Source: CALINB01 sp938045325 (lineage in GTDB: Bacteria; Pseudomonadota; Alphaproteobacteria; Rhodospirillales; CALINB01). Taken from it: DNA of 64,000 nucleotides. The translations under genes were made by a program, and so were the position numbers. Shown here in pieces: positions 6,867 through 14,832 of this stretch. Each line of letters opens with the position of its first letter. Position 1 is the first letter of the stretch. The DNA lies in NCBI GenBank assembly GCA_038114465.1, contig JAYNQW010000013.1, positions 35,789 to 99,788 on the forward strand, written 5' to 3'. Under the pieces are notes generated by a model, which saw nothing but the letters and a program-made list of their open reading frames with translations, ran no database searches and was not told where the DNA came from.

Positions 6867-8222
6867 TTACTGGTATAACGTGACGGTGTTGGGCAGATTT
6901 TCGATGTTTTGCAGTTTATCGAACAGCGCGCGGCGTTTCTCGGCAGGGAAGGCATCGCTCAGACAATCATCAAATTTATCCCACAGCTCTTCCGTTCCGA
7001 TGGGGTTTTCGGCGTGGCCTTTCGCGCGCGCGACGTGTTCGCTTTCGAGGGTGCGGCCGTTTTTCAGCGTAACTTCGATAAAATCATAGCGCGGGTAATT
7101 TTCCATTTTCGGATCGTATTCGTCGGTCACAACACGCTCGACACGTGAAATGATATTTTGAACATCGTCCCGGTTGACGAACTCATCGGTCAGCTCGCGC
7201 AGACCCACGCGTTTGGCAATGATGCTGCTGGCGACGGTAAATTCAAAACTGAATTTTCCTTGTAAGCCCGATGTTGGACGGCGATGGCGCACCATATCGT
7301 CCTGGACTTTACCGATATGTGCGGTAATGCGTTCGATGTCGTTGGCATCGAGTGGTTCTTTCTCAACTAAGTCGAGCGTGGCATCGATGACGCGGTGGGT
7401 GCCGTAACAAACCGGATAGCGCTTGATGCTGAGTTTGCGTTTCAGAATATGCCAGTCTGTCCCAAGATGATCGGCCGGGGTATCGGCATCGTAATTGCCT
7501 TTTTCCGAAATGGCGCTGAGGAATCCGCTGGTATGCTCAATGGCGTCTTCCGAGGCCACCATCCCGGCGGCGGCGTACCGAGACGCCATGATGCCGGCAA
7601 ATGCCGCGTGACCGGCGTGAAACGGTTTGACCATGGAGCCGAAGTTCGACGTTAAACCACACGCTTGCGAGGCGGCGGTGCCGATCGCATTGCTGCATTG
7701 CTCGGCATTTAAGCGGCGTAGCACACAGCATGCGGCGGCGGCAGCCAAGGCCCCAAAGACGCCGGTCGGGTGCCAGCCGCGGGTGCGGTGTGAACCTTTT
7801 TCGCGGAAGACCAATTCGCCCCAGACTTCGAAACCGGCAATATAGGCGGCGACCATTTCCTTGCCGGTCGAGCCGAGTTCTTCACTTTCCGCGAGGATGG
7901 CCGGCATGAGAACGGCGCTGGGATGGCCGAGCATGGAAACATCATCATAGTCCATGGCGTGCGCGGCGGCGCCGTTCACCCAGGCGGCGACCGGCGAAGC
8001 CATGGTTTTATCGGTAAAATAAAGCCGCGACGGGCCTTCGCTTTTCAAGCTTTCGAGTCCATTTTCCGTCGCGCCGACAACCGGGTCTTCGCGTCCGGCA
8101 ATCATCGTCGCAATGGAGTCCGTAAAGCCCATGCTGACAATGGCGGCGGCTTCCGGCGGAATGTTGCGCGACGCCATGCCGGCGACGAATTCGCCCAGAG
8201 ACTTCGTTAAGGGTGCCGCCAT
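6867..8222 (-). CDS. MmgE/PrpD family protein (no. 1 of nine)
   Basis: 451 residues from the ATG at 8222, which has GGGAGGA upstream; the open frame runs further 5' but that part overlaps the lyase gene and is not coding. The family includes 2-methylcitrate dehydratase, cis-aconitate decarboxylase and iminodisuccinate epimerase. Family active-site blocks are present: HAMDYDDVSMLGHPSA, RGWHPTGVFGA, TSNFGSMVKPFHAG and KRYPVCYGTHRVIDA, i.e. the Asp, His, His, Lys and His positions used by cis-aconitate decarboxylase. Its place in an operon with a CoA-transferase, MaoC hydratases and an HMG-CoA-lyase-like enzyme suggests it prepares or isomerises an unsaturated dicarboxylic acid before CoA activation. 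That role is inference. Confidence 0.9.
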   Translation of the reverse strand: MAAPLTKSLGEFVAGMASRNIPPEAAAIVSMGFTDSIATMIAGREDPVVGATENGLESLKSEGPSRLYFTDKTMASPVAAWVNGAAAHAMDYDDVSMLGHPSAVLMPAILAESEELGSTGKEMVAAYIAGFEVWGELVFREKGSHRTRGWHPTGVFGALAAAAACCVLRRLNAEQCSNAIGTAASQACGLTSNFGSMVKPFHAGHAAFAGIMASRYAAAGMVASEDAIEHTSGFLSAISEKGNYDADTPADHLGTDWHILKRKLSIKRYPVCYGTHRVIDATLDLVEKEPLDANDIERITAHIGKVQDDMVRHRRPTSGLQGKFSFEFTVASSIIAKRVGLRELTDEFVNRDDVQNIISRVERVVTDEYDPKMENYPRYDFIEVTLKNGRTLESEHVARAKGHAENPIGTEELWDKFDDCLSDAFPAEKRRALFDKLQNIENLPNTVTLYQ

Positions 8223-8259
8223 GTGGTCCTCCCGTTGATCCGCCCGATGTGACTTTTTT

Positions 8260-9228
8260 TTATTCGGCGGCCTTGCTTTGTATTTTTTGCCGAATGCTGT
8301 TGAGGCTTTTACCCATTTTAACCTGGCCGGGCAGGGAATGCCCGACAATTTCTTCGGCCAACTCCGACACCGCGATGAGTTTCTCAAGATCGATGCCGGT
8401 TTCGATGCCCATTTCTTCGCACATGAAAACCATGTCTTCGGTGCATACATTGCCCGCGGCCGCTTTATTGGGGGCAAACGGACAACCGCCCAAACCGCCG
8501 ATGGATGAATCGAAGCTGTCGACGCCCATTTCGAGGCCGGCATATACATTGGCGATGCCCATGCCGCGGGTGTTGTGCAGGTGCAGGTTAATGTGCGCAT
8601 CAGGGTGTTTGTCGCGCACGGCGCCGACCGTACGTTTAATGCGGTCCGGTGTCGCCCAAGCCATCGTGTCGGCCAGTGCGATGTCCTTGACGTCCAGATC
8701 GTGTTCGTTCGAGACTTCAAAAATTTTATCGACCAGGCCGACGACCGTCTTTTCGGAAATATCGCCCTCGAAGCTGCAACCGAATGCGCACATCACCGAG
8801 CCACGCGTCACCGGCACGTTTTTCGATTTGTACATTTCGATCAGGCCCGGAAAGCTATCGAATTGTTCCTGCATGGTGCGGTTCTGGTTGCGTTTCAAGA
8901 ACGTTTCCGAGGCCGTCGTTTGTAATGTTCCTTTGACGTCGAGCTTGCGGGTATCGAGCGCATCGAGAAAACCGCGTTCGTTGAACCACAGGCCGGTGTA
9001 ACTGACGCCGGGTTTGACGGTGATGCCGGCGACGAGTTCCTTGATGTCGGCCATGCTCGGCACTTTTTTCGGGTTCACGAACGAGCCGACCTGGATTTGC
9101 TTGATGCCTGTCTCTGATAAAGCGTCGATCAGTTCGATCTTGCGGGCAAGCTCGATGGGCGCTTCACTTTGAAAGCCCTCGCGCGGCCCTTCTTCTTTTA
9201 TATGTATTTGTTTCGGCATGTCGGACAT
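8260..9228 (-). CDS. HMG-CoA lyase-like enzyme (DRE-TIM metallolyase)
   Basis: A 322-residue pyruvate-carboxyltransferase/HMGL-fold TIM barrel. It shows EEGPREGFQSE (catalytic Arg and metal site, near residue 12), LHLHNTRG (metal-binding His pair), and the HMG-CoA-lyase signature GLGGCPFAPNKAAAGNVCTED with the loop Cys near residue 259 and the C-terminal Asn. Such enzymes cleave 3-hydroxy-3-methylglutaryl-CoA or analogues such as citramalyl-CoA-like substrates to acetyl-CoA and a keto acid. The operon has a CoA-transferase and hydratases upstream, which would supply a 3-hydroxyacyl-CoA; an itaconate/mesaconate-type route is one option and leucine-type degradation another. An in-frame ATG nine bases downstream is an alternative start. 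Confidence 0.88.
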   Translation of the reverse strand: MSDMPKQIHIKEEGPREGFQSEAPIELARKIELIDALSETGIKQIQVGSFVNPKKVPSMADIKELVAGITVKPGVSYTGLWFNERGFLDALDTRKLDVKGTLQTTASETFLKRNQNRTMQEQFDSFPGLIEMYKSKNVPVTRGSVMCAFGCSFEGDISEKTVVGLVDKIFEVSNEHDLDVKDIALADTMAWATPDRIKRTVGAVRDKHPDAHINLHLHNTRGMGIANVYAGLEMGVDSFDSSIGGLGGCPFAPNKAAAGNVCTEDMVFMCEEMGIETGIDLEKLIAVSELAEEIVGHSLPGQVKMGKSLNSIRQKIQSKAAE

Positions 9229-9242
9229 GGTGAAAGCCTAAC

Positions 9243-9725
9243 TTATTCTTGTGGCGGGACAAACGGATAAGGCACCGGCTTGCCGTCTTTAAAGGGTAAT
9301 GCGACGGTGGCGGTGCCCGGGGTCGATTCCTTGTCTTCGTCGTTGAGCAAGCCGATCTCGAATTCAACGAGGCCGAAATCGTCAGCTTTACGGGTACCGG
9401 TAACCCGGGCCCAGGCGCGCAGCGTTTCGTTCACTTGGTTCATGGCGCGGAACTGAAATTTGATTTTCCACAGCCAGCCGTGCGGCGCGCACCAGTCTTT
9501 GAGGAGCTTCACCATAAACTGCTGTTTAAATGACCCATTAACCAGCAAGTTCGGCAGGTTCTCGTGTTCTTTGGTAAACGGCAGATCGTAGTGAATCTTA
9601 TGCCAGTTTTCCATCGCCGCCGACCAGCGCATCAGGTGTGTCGTCGTGAGGGGGCCGACCGTAAGCGGGGTCAGTTCCATGCCCTCTGTGATATCTTCAA
9701 AATAAATCTGTTTTTGCTCAGCCAT
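9243..9725 (-). CDS. MaoC-like hot-dog dehydratase subunit
   Basis: 160 residues forming one hot-dog domain related to MaoC-type enoyl-CoA hydratases. The segment RWSAAMENWHKIHYD (about residues 31-45) corresponds to the hydratase motif that holds the catalytic Asp/Glu and His and ends in HYD. The gene directly follows the other hot-dog gene with a two-base gap, as in two-subunit acyl-CoA hydratases of the FAS1-like dehydratase class. The pair probably makes a heteromer that hydrates an enoyl-CoA. Similarity to mesaconyl-C4-CoA-type hydratases is suggested by context but not proven. Confidence 0.82.
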   Translation of the reverse strand: MAEQKQIYFEDITEGMELTPLTVGPLTTTHLMRWSAAMENWHKIHYDLPFTKEHENLPNLLVNGSFKQQFMVKLLKDWCAPHGWLWKIKFQFRAMNQVNETLRAWARVTGTRKADDFGLVEFEIGLLNDEDKESTPGTATVALPFKDGKPVPYPFVPPQE

Positions 9726-9727
9726 TG

Positions 9728-10270
9728 TTAGGCGGCCTCTTTCGGGGGACGACGAATGTGTGTCTTGATCACGCGCATCAAGAGCTCGCCGTCTTCATTG
9801 CGGTATTCGGTTTCGATGAAGACCAACAGCATCGGACCCGAGCGGCTGTCTTTTTCAATGATGTCATTGTAACGGTTTTTCGCCGTGATCTTTTCGCCGT
9901 GGTTGGGATAGCGGAAGAACTCGACCTCGGAACCGGCGTTGAGCAATGCGTAATTATCAAGCGGCAGAGGCGGCAGGCCCTGAACGGTCGCACCGACGAT
10001 GCCGTCGAAATCCGGGTTGGTCGCGTTTTCCTGGATCGGGTCCGGCGTGCCGAAATCGCGGCGGAAAATGTACATCGGCAGCAACGGCGGCGCGACGGGC
10101 GCACCGTAGCGGCTGCTCTTCGTCAATTCTTCATCGTGGTAATTCGGATCGTCATCCATGATGGCTTGCGAATAACGGCGCACGGCACCGCGCTCGACGG
10201 CATCGCAGGCAACCTCGATTTCCGATTCGAGGCCGATGCAGGCTTTCAGTTCGGGTGTGAGAAGCGACAT
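9728..10270 (-). CDS. FAS1-like/MaoC N-terminal hydratase subunit
   Basis: 180 residues matching the MaoC_dehydrat_N (FAS1-like dehydratase) family. The N-terminal part carries VERGAVRRYSQAIMDDDPNYHDEE, with the Asp and His arrangement typical of the domain, followed by APPLLPMYIFRRDFG. The C-terminal part contains SEVEFFRYPNHGEKITAKNRY. It is the partner of the next hot-dog gene, two bases apart. Together they resemble mesaconyl-CoA or 3-methylmalyl-CoA type hydratases split over two chains. It follows the CaiB/BaiF gene by 37 bases in the same operon. Confidence 0.82.
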   Translation of the reverse strand: MSLLTPELKACIGLESEIEVACDAVERGAVRRYSQAIMDDDPNYHDEELTKSSRYGAPVAPPLLPMYIFRRDFGTPDPIQENATNPDFDGIVGATVQGLPPLPLDNYALLNAGSEVEFFRYPNHGEKITAKNRYNDIIEKDSRSGPMLLVFIETEYRNEDGELLMRVIKTHIRRPPKEAA

Positions 10271-10307
10271 AGTGAAGACTCTTTTTTTGCTCTTTACGCT
10301 TTAAATT

Positions 10308-11540
10308 TTACTCTGCGGCTTTGGTTGTTTTTGGGATGCCGATGACATCATCCGTAACCAGTTTTTCTTGCGCAGCCTGATCGTAACCCAGCGATGCCAG
10401 TACTTCTAAAGAGTGCTCGCCCAATAACGGCGGTGCTGCGATGGAATCATCGGATGTATCGGAAAATTTAATCGGTAAGCCGGCCATCTTTAATTCGCCT
10501 GCTTCCGGGTGCGTGACCGTGCGGATCATATTGCGGGCCAAAGCTTGTTCTTCTTCGGCGACCCGGTCGATGGAGTTGACCCGCGTAAACGGCACGCCTT
10601 CGGCATACATGCGTTCTTCCCAGTGCGCGACGTTCTTTTGCGCGAAAATATCGCTGAGTTTATCGATCAGCTCGTCACGATTTTCAAACCGTTTGCTGGC
10701 ATTGCAATAGCGTTCGTCGTCAGTCCACTCCGGCTTTTCAATGGCCCGGCACACGCCCGCCCACATCACTTCGGTAAAGGACGCGACCGCCATCCAGTCG
10801 TCCTTCGCCATGAAGGCCTGATAGGGCACCATGCCTTGTCCGGACGAGCCCTTGCGGGTCGGCGGCGTACCGCGCGAGAAGTATGATGTGTAATGATTTG
10901 CCATCATCGCCATTTGGCCTTCGAGCAAGGATGTGTCGACCCGCTGACCTTTGCCGGTGCGATGACGCGCTTCAAGCGCCATCATGATACCGATGGTGCC
11001 GAACATGCCGGCACCAATATCGGCAACGGAAATACCCATTTTTGCCGGCGGTTGATCCGGATAGCCGGTCAAATTCATGCCGCCCGAGTAAGCCTGCATG
11101 ATCGCATCGTTGGCACGCTCGTCCTTGCGCGGCCCGGTCGCGCCGAAACCGCTGATCGAACAGTAAATGAGTCTCGGATTGATCTTCGATAATTCATCGT
11201 AACCCAATCCCAAACGATCTAAGACGCCGATGCGGAAATTATCGAGCAGGATGTCGGCTTCGGCGGCCAACTTGCGCATCACCTCGATACCGTCGGGTGA
11301 TTTTAAATCAATGGCGAGGCTTTTCTTGTTGCGGTTTACCGCGGCGAAGTAGTGCGACACTTTATCGTTAAAGTAGGGCGGCCAATGGCGGCTTTCATCG
11401 CCGTGCCCGGCGCGCTCGACCTTGATCACTTCGGCGCCGTAATCGGCCAGCATCAAGCCGCAATAAGGCCCCGCCATGGCGAGGGCCACTTCGATCACTT
11501 TAAGCCCCTCTAATGGTTTGCTGCTGTCTGTTTGCGCCAT
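10308..11540 (-). CDS. CaiB/BaiF-family CoA-transferase (class III)
   Basis: A 410-residue family III CoA-transferase that moves CoA between carboxylic acids. Motifs include the N-terminal GLKVIEVALAMAGPYCGLMLADYGAEVIKVE, the catalytic Asp145 in RANDAIMQAYSG, and RVDTSLLEGQ. In this operon it would activate a free acid, perhaps with succinyl-CoA or acetyl-CoA as donor, for the hydratases and lyase encoded just downstream. Family III enzymes that handle itaconate, mesaconate and citramalate have the same genomic company, which is why I favour a branched C5/C6 dicarboxylate. The ATG at 11540 is supported by family length; no strong ribosome site is visible. Confidence 0.9.
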   Translation of the reverse strand: MAQTDSSKPLEGLKVIEVALAMAGPYCGLMLADYGAEVIKVERAGHGDESRHWPPYFNDKVSHYFAAVNRNKKSLAIDLKSPDGIEVMRKLAAEADILLDNFRIGVLDRLGLGYDELSKINPRLIYCSISGFGATGPRKDERANDAIMQAYSGGMNLTGYPDQPPAKMGISVADIGAGMFGTIGIMMALEARHRTGKGQRVDTSLLEGQMAMMANHYTSYFSRGTPPTRKGSSGQGMVPYQAFMAKDDWMAVASFTEVMWAGVCRAIEKPEWTDDERYCNASKRFENRDELIDKLSDIFAQKNVAHWEERMYAEGVPFTRVNSIDRVAEEEQALARNMIRTVTHPEAGELKMAGLPIKFSDTSDDSIAAPPLLGEHSLEVLASLGYDQAAQEKLVTDDVIGIPKTTKAAE

Positions 11541-11671
11541 TTCGTATCAATCCCTGTGCGGCAAGCGGCCTTGCCGGCATGACTTAACGTTTTTCAAAGA
11601 GAACGTCTTGCCGACACTATAAAAAGCGAGAAGCTTTTAGGCAAATGGGCCGTTTAGGCAATATGGGGCTG

Positions 11672-13210
11672 TTAAACGAAGCTGGTCGGCCAGGTGCGCA
11701 GGTGGTGCTCGCCGATACCGCCCGAAAGGCGTTGGCGGTGAATGGCCAGGCGGTCGATGAGATACTGTCGCGTTTCGCGTGGATCGAGCACCTCGTGGAC
11801 CTCGTAAAGTTCGGCGAGGCCCCAGGCGCCGGAGTCCTGTTCAATTTCCTTGGCGCGTTTTTCAAACTCTGCCGGGTCATCGTCTTTTTCGATGCCGTGC
11901 AGAACCTTGACGCCGACTTGCGGGTCCATAAAGCCGACATCCGCACTCGGCCAGACCGCGTTTTCATCGGAATTTTTGCCACCGCCCATATTGATGTAGG
12001 CCTGGCCGTAAGCTTTGCGCAAAATGATATTGATCTTCGGCACGGTGACGAGCGTCAGTGCATTCATCCAGTTCATAATGTGCCCGGGTGCGCCTTTGCG
12101 TTCACCCTCAATGCCGATCAAAAAGCCCGGCACGTCGACCAGCATCACAATGGGTATATTGTAGGAATCGAACATCACCAGCGCGTTGATAATTTTTTTA
12201 CACGCATCCGGATCGAGCGAGCCGCCTTTGAACTTCGGGTTGTTGCCGATAACGCCGACAACCTGACCGTCGATACGCGTCAGCGCCGTAACCACGGCCT
12301 TGCCGTATCGGGGCTTAATTTCGAACACGCTATCGATGTCGGCAATCGCCTCGATAACCTTTTTCATGTCGTAGGTTTTGCTCCGCTCTTCCGGCACGAT
12401 ATCGAGAATTTTTTTAATCGCCTCGTCCGATCCTTTCGGTACCGGCGCCGTCGGCGGCGCTTCCATATTGTTGCTCGGCAAGTACGAGAGAAACTTTTTA
12501 ATCACATCGAGGGCTTCTTCATCCGTGTCGACGGCGTAATCAACCAAACCGCTGACGGAGGTGAGAAGCTTCCAGCCGCCTAAATCTTCTTTATCGACCG
12601 GTTGGTTGATCGCGATGGAGGTCACGCGGCTTGATGCGACTGCCATGGTGGCGCCTTTGCGCATCACGCAAAAATCCGACATGCAGGCATACCAGGTCGA
12701 TGAGCCGTAACACGCACCCAAGAGGGCCGACACCCAAGGCGCTTCACGCAGGCGCCGGTATTCGGTGGGGTCTTGGCAGATGATGGTGCGGCCCAGTGCG
12801 CCCATGCGGTCGGGCATACGCGAGCCGCTGGATTCACCGAGGTAAATCATCGGGCAACCGCGTTTATTGGCGATGTCTTTCACGTGGCGGATTTTTTTCG
12901 AATTGATTAAAGCACTCGAAGCGCCCAGCACGGTGAAATCGTTGACGATGGTACCGGCATGGCGGCCGTTGATGGTGCCGAACCCGCCGATCTTGCCGTC
13001 CGCTGGGGTTTTATGGCGCATTTCAGGCCGCGCCGACGTTGCCAGCTGGCCGTACTCGACGAAACTGCCTTTGTCGAACAGGTAGTCGATGCGCTCACGG
13101 GCGTTCAGCAGGCCCTCGTTTTTGCGCTTAGCGATTTTTTCCGGCCCGCCCATGGCGAGCGCCTTATCGCGGCGGTCTTTTAGTTCTTTCAGCAATTTCT
13201 CGAACGGCAT
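11672..13210 (-). CDS. Acyl-CoA carboxylase, carboxyltransferase (beta) subunit
   Basis: 512 residues of the crotonase-fold carboxyltransferase of biotin-dependent propionyl-/methylmalonyl-/methylcrotonyl-CoA carboxylases. Recognisable parts are LLNARERIDYLFD in the N-terminus, GRHAGTIVNDFTVLGAS, the acyl-CoA oxyanion region GESSGSRMPDRMGALGR, and in the second half VDVPGFLIGIEGERKGAPGHIMNW. It needs a biotin carboxylase/carrier subunit, which is not in this window. It is the first gene of the minus-strand catabolic operon, 131 bases ahead of the CoA-transferase, so it may have its own promoter or share one with the rest. Preceded by AGGAAG. Substrate (propionyl, methylcrotonyl or other) cannot be decided. 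Confidence 0.88.
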   Translation of the reverse strand: MPFEKLLKELKDRRDKALAMGGPEKIAKRKNEGLLNARERIDYLFDKGSFVEYGQLATSARPEMRHKTPADGKIGGFGTINGRHAGTIVNDFTVLGASSALINSKKIRHVKDIANKRGCPMIYLGESSGSRMPDRMGALGRTIICQDPTEYRRLREAPWVSALLGACYGSSTWYACMSDFCVMRKGATMAVASSRVTSIAINQPVDKEDLGGWKLLTSVSGLVDYAVDTDEEALDVIKKFLSYLPSNNMEAPPTAPVPKGSDEAIKKILDIVPEERSKTYDMKKVIEAIADIDSVFEIKPRYGKAVVTALTRIDGQVVGVIGNNPKFKGGSLDPDACKKIINALVMFDSYNIPIVMLVDVPGFLIGIEGERKGAPGHIMNWMNALTLVTVPKINIILRKAYGQAYINMGGGKNSDENAVWPSADVGFMDPQVGVKVLHGIEKDDDPAEFEKRAKEIEQDSGAWGLAELYEVHEVLDPRETRQYLIDRLAIHRQRLSGGIGEHHLRTWPTSFV

Positions 13211-13300
13211 AATGCTTCCTGATGTTTGCTCTGGTCACCGGTCCACTTTATAACCATGGATCACCAAGAACGCCAATTTTAACAACAAAGTGAGACCGCT

Positions 13301-14302
13301 ATGGCTCCCGTTATCATGACTTTCGGCTGCTACGATTACGACCGCACGCTTCCCATTATGGACGGCCGGGTGCCGGTCGAGGGCTGCGAAATAGCGCCCA
13401 TTCGTTTGAAATCCGAAGCGCTTTTTCCGCGCGCCTTGCAGCGGGCCGAGTTCGATATCGCCGAGCTGTCGGTCTCGAGTTATCTGATGCAAACCTCGAA
13501 GGGGACTTCCGAATACATCGCCGTGCCGGCCTTCGTTTCGCGCGGTTTTCGCCACAGCGCGATTTACATCAACAAGAACAGCGGCATCGAGAACCCGAAA
13601 GACCTCGAAGGCAAGCTGGTCGGCGTACCGGAATATCAAGTCACGATTTCCTTGTGGGTGCGCGGCATCCTGCAAGACGAGTACGGCGTCGATTTTCACA
13701 AGATGAAATACCGCAACGGCGGCATGAATGTGGCGGGGCGTAAAGAACGGCTGCCGATCAACGTGCCCGACACGGTGGATGTCGAGCCGATCCCGCAGGA
13801 TAAATGTTTATCGGACATGTTGGCGGCCGGTGAATTGGATGCGGTGATCTCGCCGGAGAAACTCACCTGCTATTTGGAAAAAGATCCGAACGTGTCGTTA
13901 CTTTTTAAAGATCCGGTGCCGGAAGAGAAAAAATATTTCAAAAAAACCGGGATGTATCCGATTTTTCATTTCATCGTTATCCGCAAGGCGATTGTCGAAG
14001 AGAACCCGTGGGTGCCGGCAAACGTATTCAAGGCGCTCGTTGAAGCGAAAAAAATCGCCGTGCAGGAACTCGACGACATCGCCGAGTACTCGGCGCTGAA
14101 ATTGACGCTGCCCTGGTTCGTGTCCGATCTCGATGAAACCCGCGAACTGATGGGTGACGACTACTGGCCCTATGGCGTCGAGCCGAACCGCAAGGAGCTT
14201 GAAACCATGTGCCGCTATTCCCACGAGCAATATTTGTCGGAAAGACTTTTAACTGTCGACGAACTGTTCGCCCCCGACACGCTGACCATGCCGGGGAGAT
14301 GA
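13301..14302 (+). CDS. 4,5-dihydroxyphthalate decarboxylase (Pht5)-like protein of the periplasmic-binding-protein fold
   Basis: 333 residues, no signal peptide, so cytoplasmic despite a type II periplasmic-binding-protein fold. The start TFGCYDYDRTLPIMDGRV and later GVPEYQVTISLWVRGILQDEYGV are typical of Pht5-like proteins, and DKCLSDMLAAGELDAVISP is the region that lines the ligand cleft. Few members of this group have known activity; the named one decarboxylates 4,5-dihydroxyphthalate. A binding or decarboxylase role towards another aromatic or branched carboxylate is equally possible. It is divergent from the carboxyltransferase gene (90 bases apart) and its stop codon overlaps the GNAT start as ATGA, implying translational coupling. 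Confidence 0.75.
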   Translation: MAPVIMTFGCYDYDRTLPIMDGRVPVEGCEIAPIRLKSEALFPRALQRAEFDIAELSVSSYLMQTSKGTSEYIAVPAFVSRGFRHSAIYINKNSGIENPKDLEGKLVGVPEYQVTISLWVRGILQDEYGVDFHKMKYRNGGMNVAGRKERLPINVPDTVDVEPIPQDKCLSDMLAAGELDAVISPEKLTCYLEKDPNVSLLFKDPVPEEKKYFKKTGMYPIFHFIVIRKAIVEENPWVPANVFKALVEAKKIAVQELDDIAEYSALKLTLPWFVSDLDETRELMGDDYWPYGVEPNRKELETMCRYSHEQYLSERLLTVDELFAPDTLTMPGR

Positions 14303-14832
14303 CCGGCGCTATCGATATCCGCGAAAGCGTTTCCGGCAACGTTCCGGCGATTGAAAAAATTTATTCGGCGGCGTTTCCCGAAGAGGATTTGTTGCCGCTT
14401 GTCGTCGATCTTTTAGCATTAAGCAAAACGCCGACCGTTCTTTCCTTGGCGGCCTTCGAGGGAAGAGAAGTCGTCGGCCATATCGTGTTCACGGCGTGCC
14501 GTGTAACAGGAGCAGATGTTGATGTTGCGCTGTTGGGGCCGCTTTGCGTGGCACCGTCGCGCCAACGCCAGGGCATCGGCGGTGCGCTCATCGGTGCCGG
14601 GTTGGAGCGTCTGAAGAAGCAAGGTGTGAGCCGGGTCTTCGTGCTCGGTGATCCAGCGTATTACGGGCGCTTCGGTTTTACCTCCGATGATTATGTCGCG
14701 CCGCCCTATGAATTACCCAAAGAATGGCATGGTGCGTGGCAATCGCTGTGTCTGTACGAAGACACGTCCCGGCTGACCGGTACATTGGCCGTGCCGGAAC
14801 CCTGGCGCCAACAGACTTTGTGGACGCCTTAA
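14299..14832 (+). CDS. GNAT-family N-acetyltransferase
   Basis: 177 residues from the ATG that overlaps the previous stop (ATGA). The acetyl-CoA loop reads LCVAPSRQRQGIGGALIGAGL (a Q/RxxGxG/A motif) and is followed by VFVLGDPAYYGRFGF, the hallmark of the YhbS-like predicted acetyltransferases. The substrate is unknown; relatives act on small amines or protein N-termini. An open frame extends upstream to 14209 inside the previous gene, but coupling at 14299 is more convincing. The 3' end overlaps the end of the opposite-strand enolase-superfamily gene by four bases. Confidence 0.85.
   Translation: MTGAIDIRESVSGNVPAIEKIYSAAFPEEDLLPLVVDLLALSKTPTVLSLAAFEGREVVGHIVFTACRVTGADVDVALLGPLCVAPSRQRQGIGGALIGAGLERLKKQGVSRVFVLGDPAYYGRFGFTSDDYVAPPYELPKEWHGAWQSLCLYEDTSRLTGTLAVPEPWRQQTLWTP

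Noticed and set aside
6867..8720. Long minus-strand frame fusing MmgE/PrpD with an N-terminal extension
   Set aside because: The extra 166 codons overlap the HMG-CoA-lyase-like gene and have no family similarity; the ATG at 8222 has a strong ribosome site.
9725..10345. Plus-strand frame opposite the MaoC genes
   Set aside because: Low-complexity Arg/Val-rich translation without similarity; it mirrors the coding MaoC frame on the other strand, as do many long frames in this GC-rich DNA.
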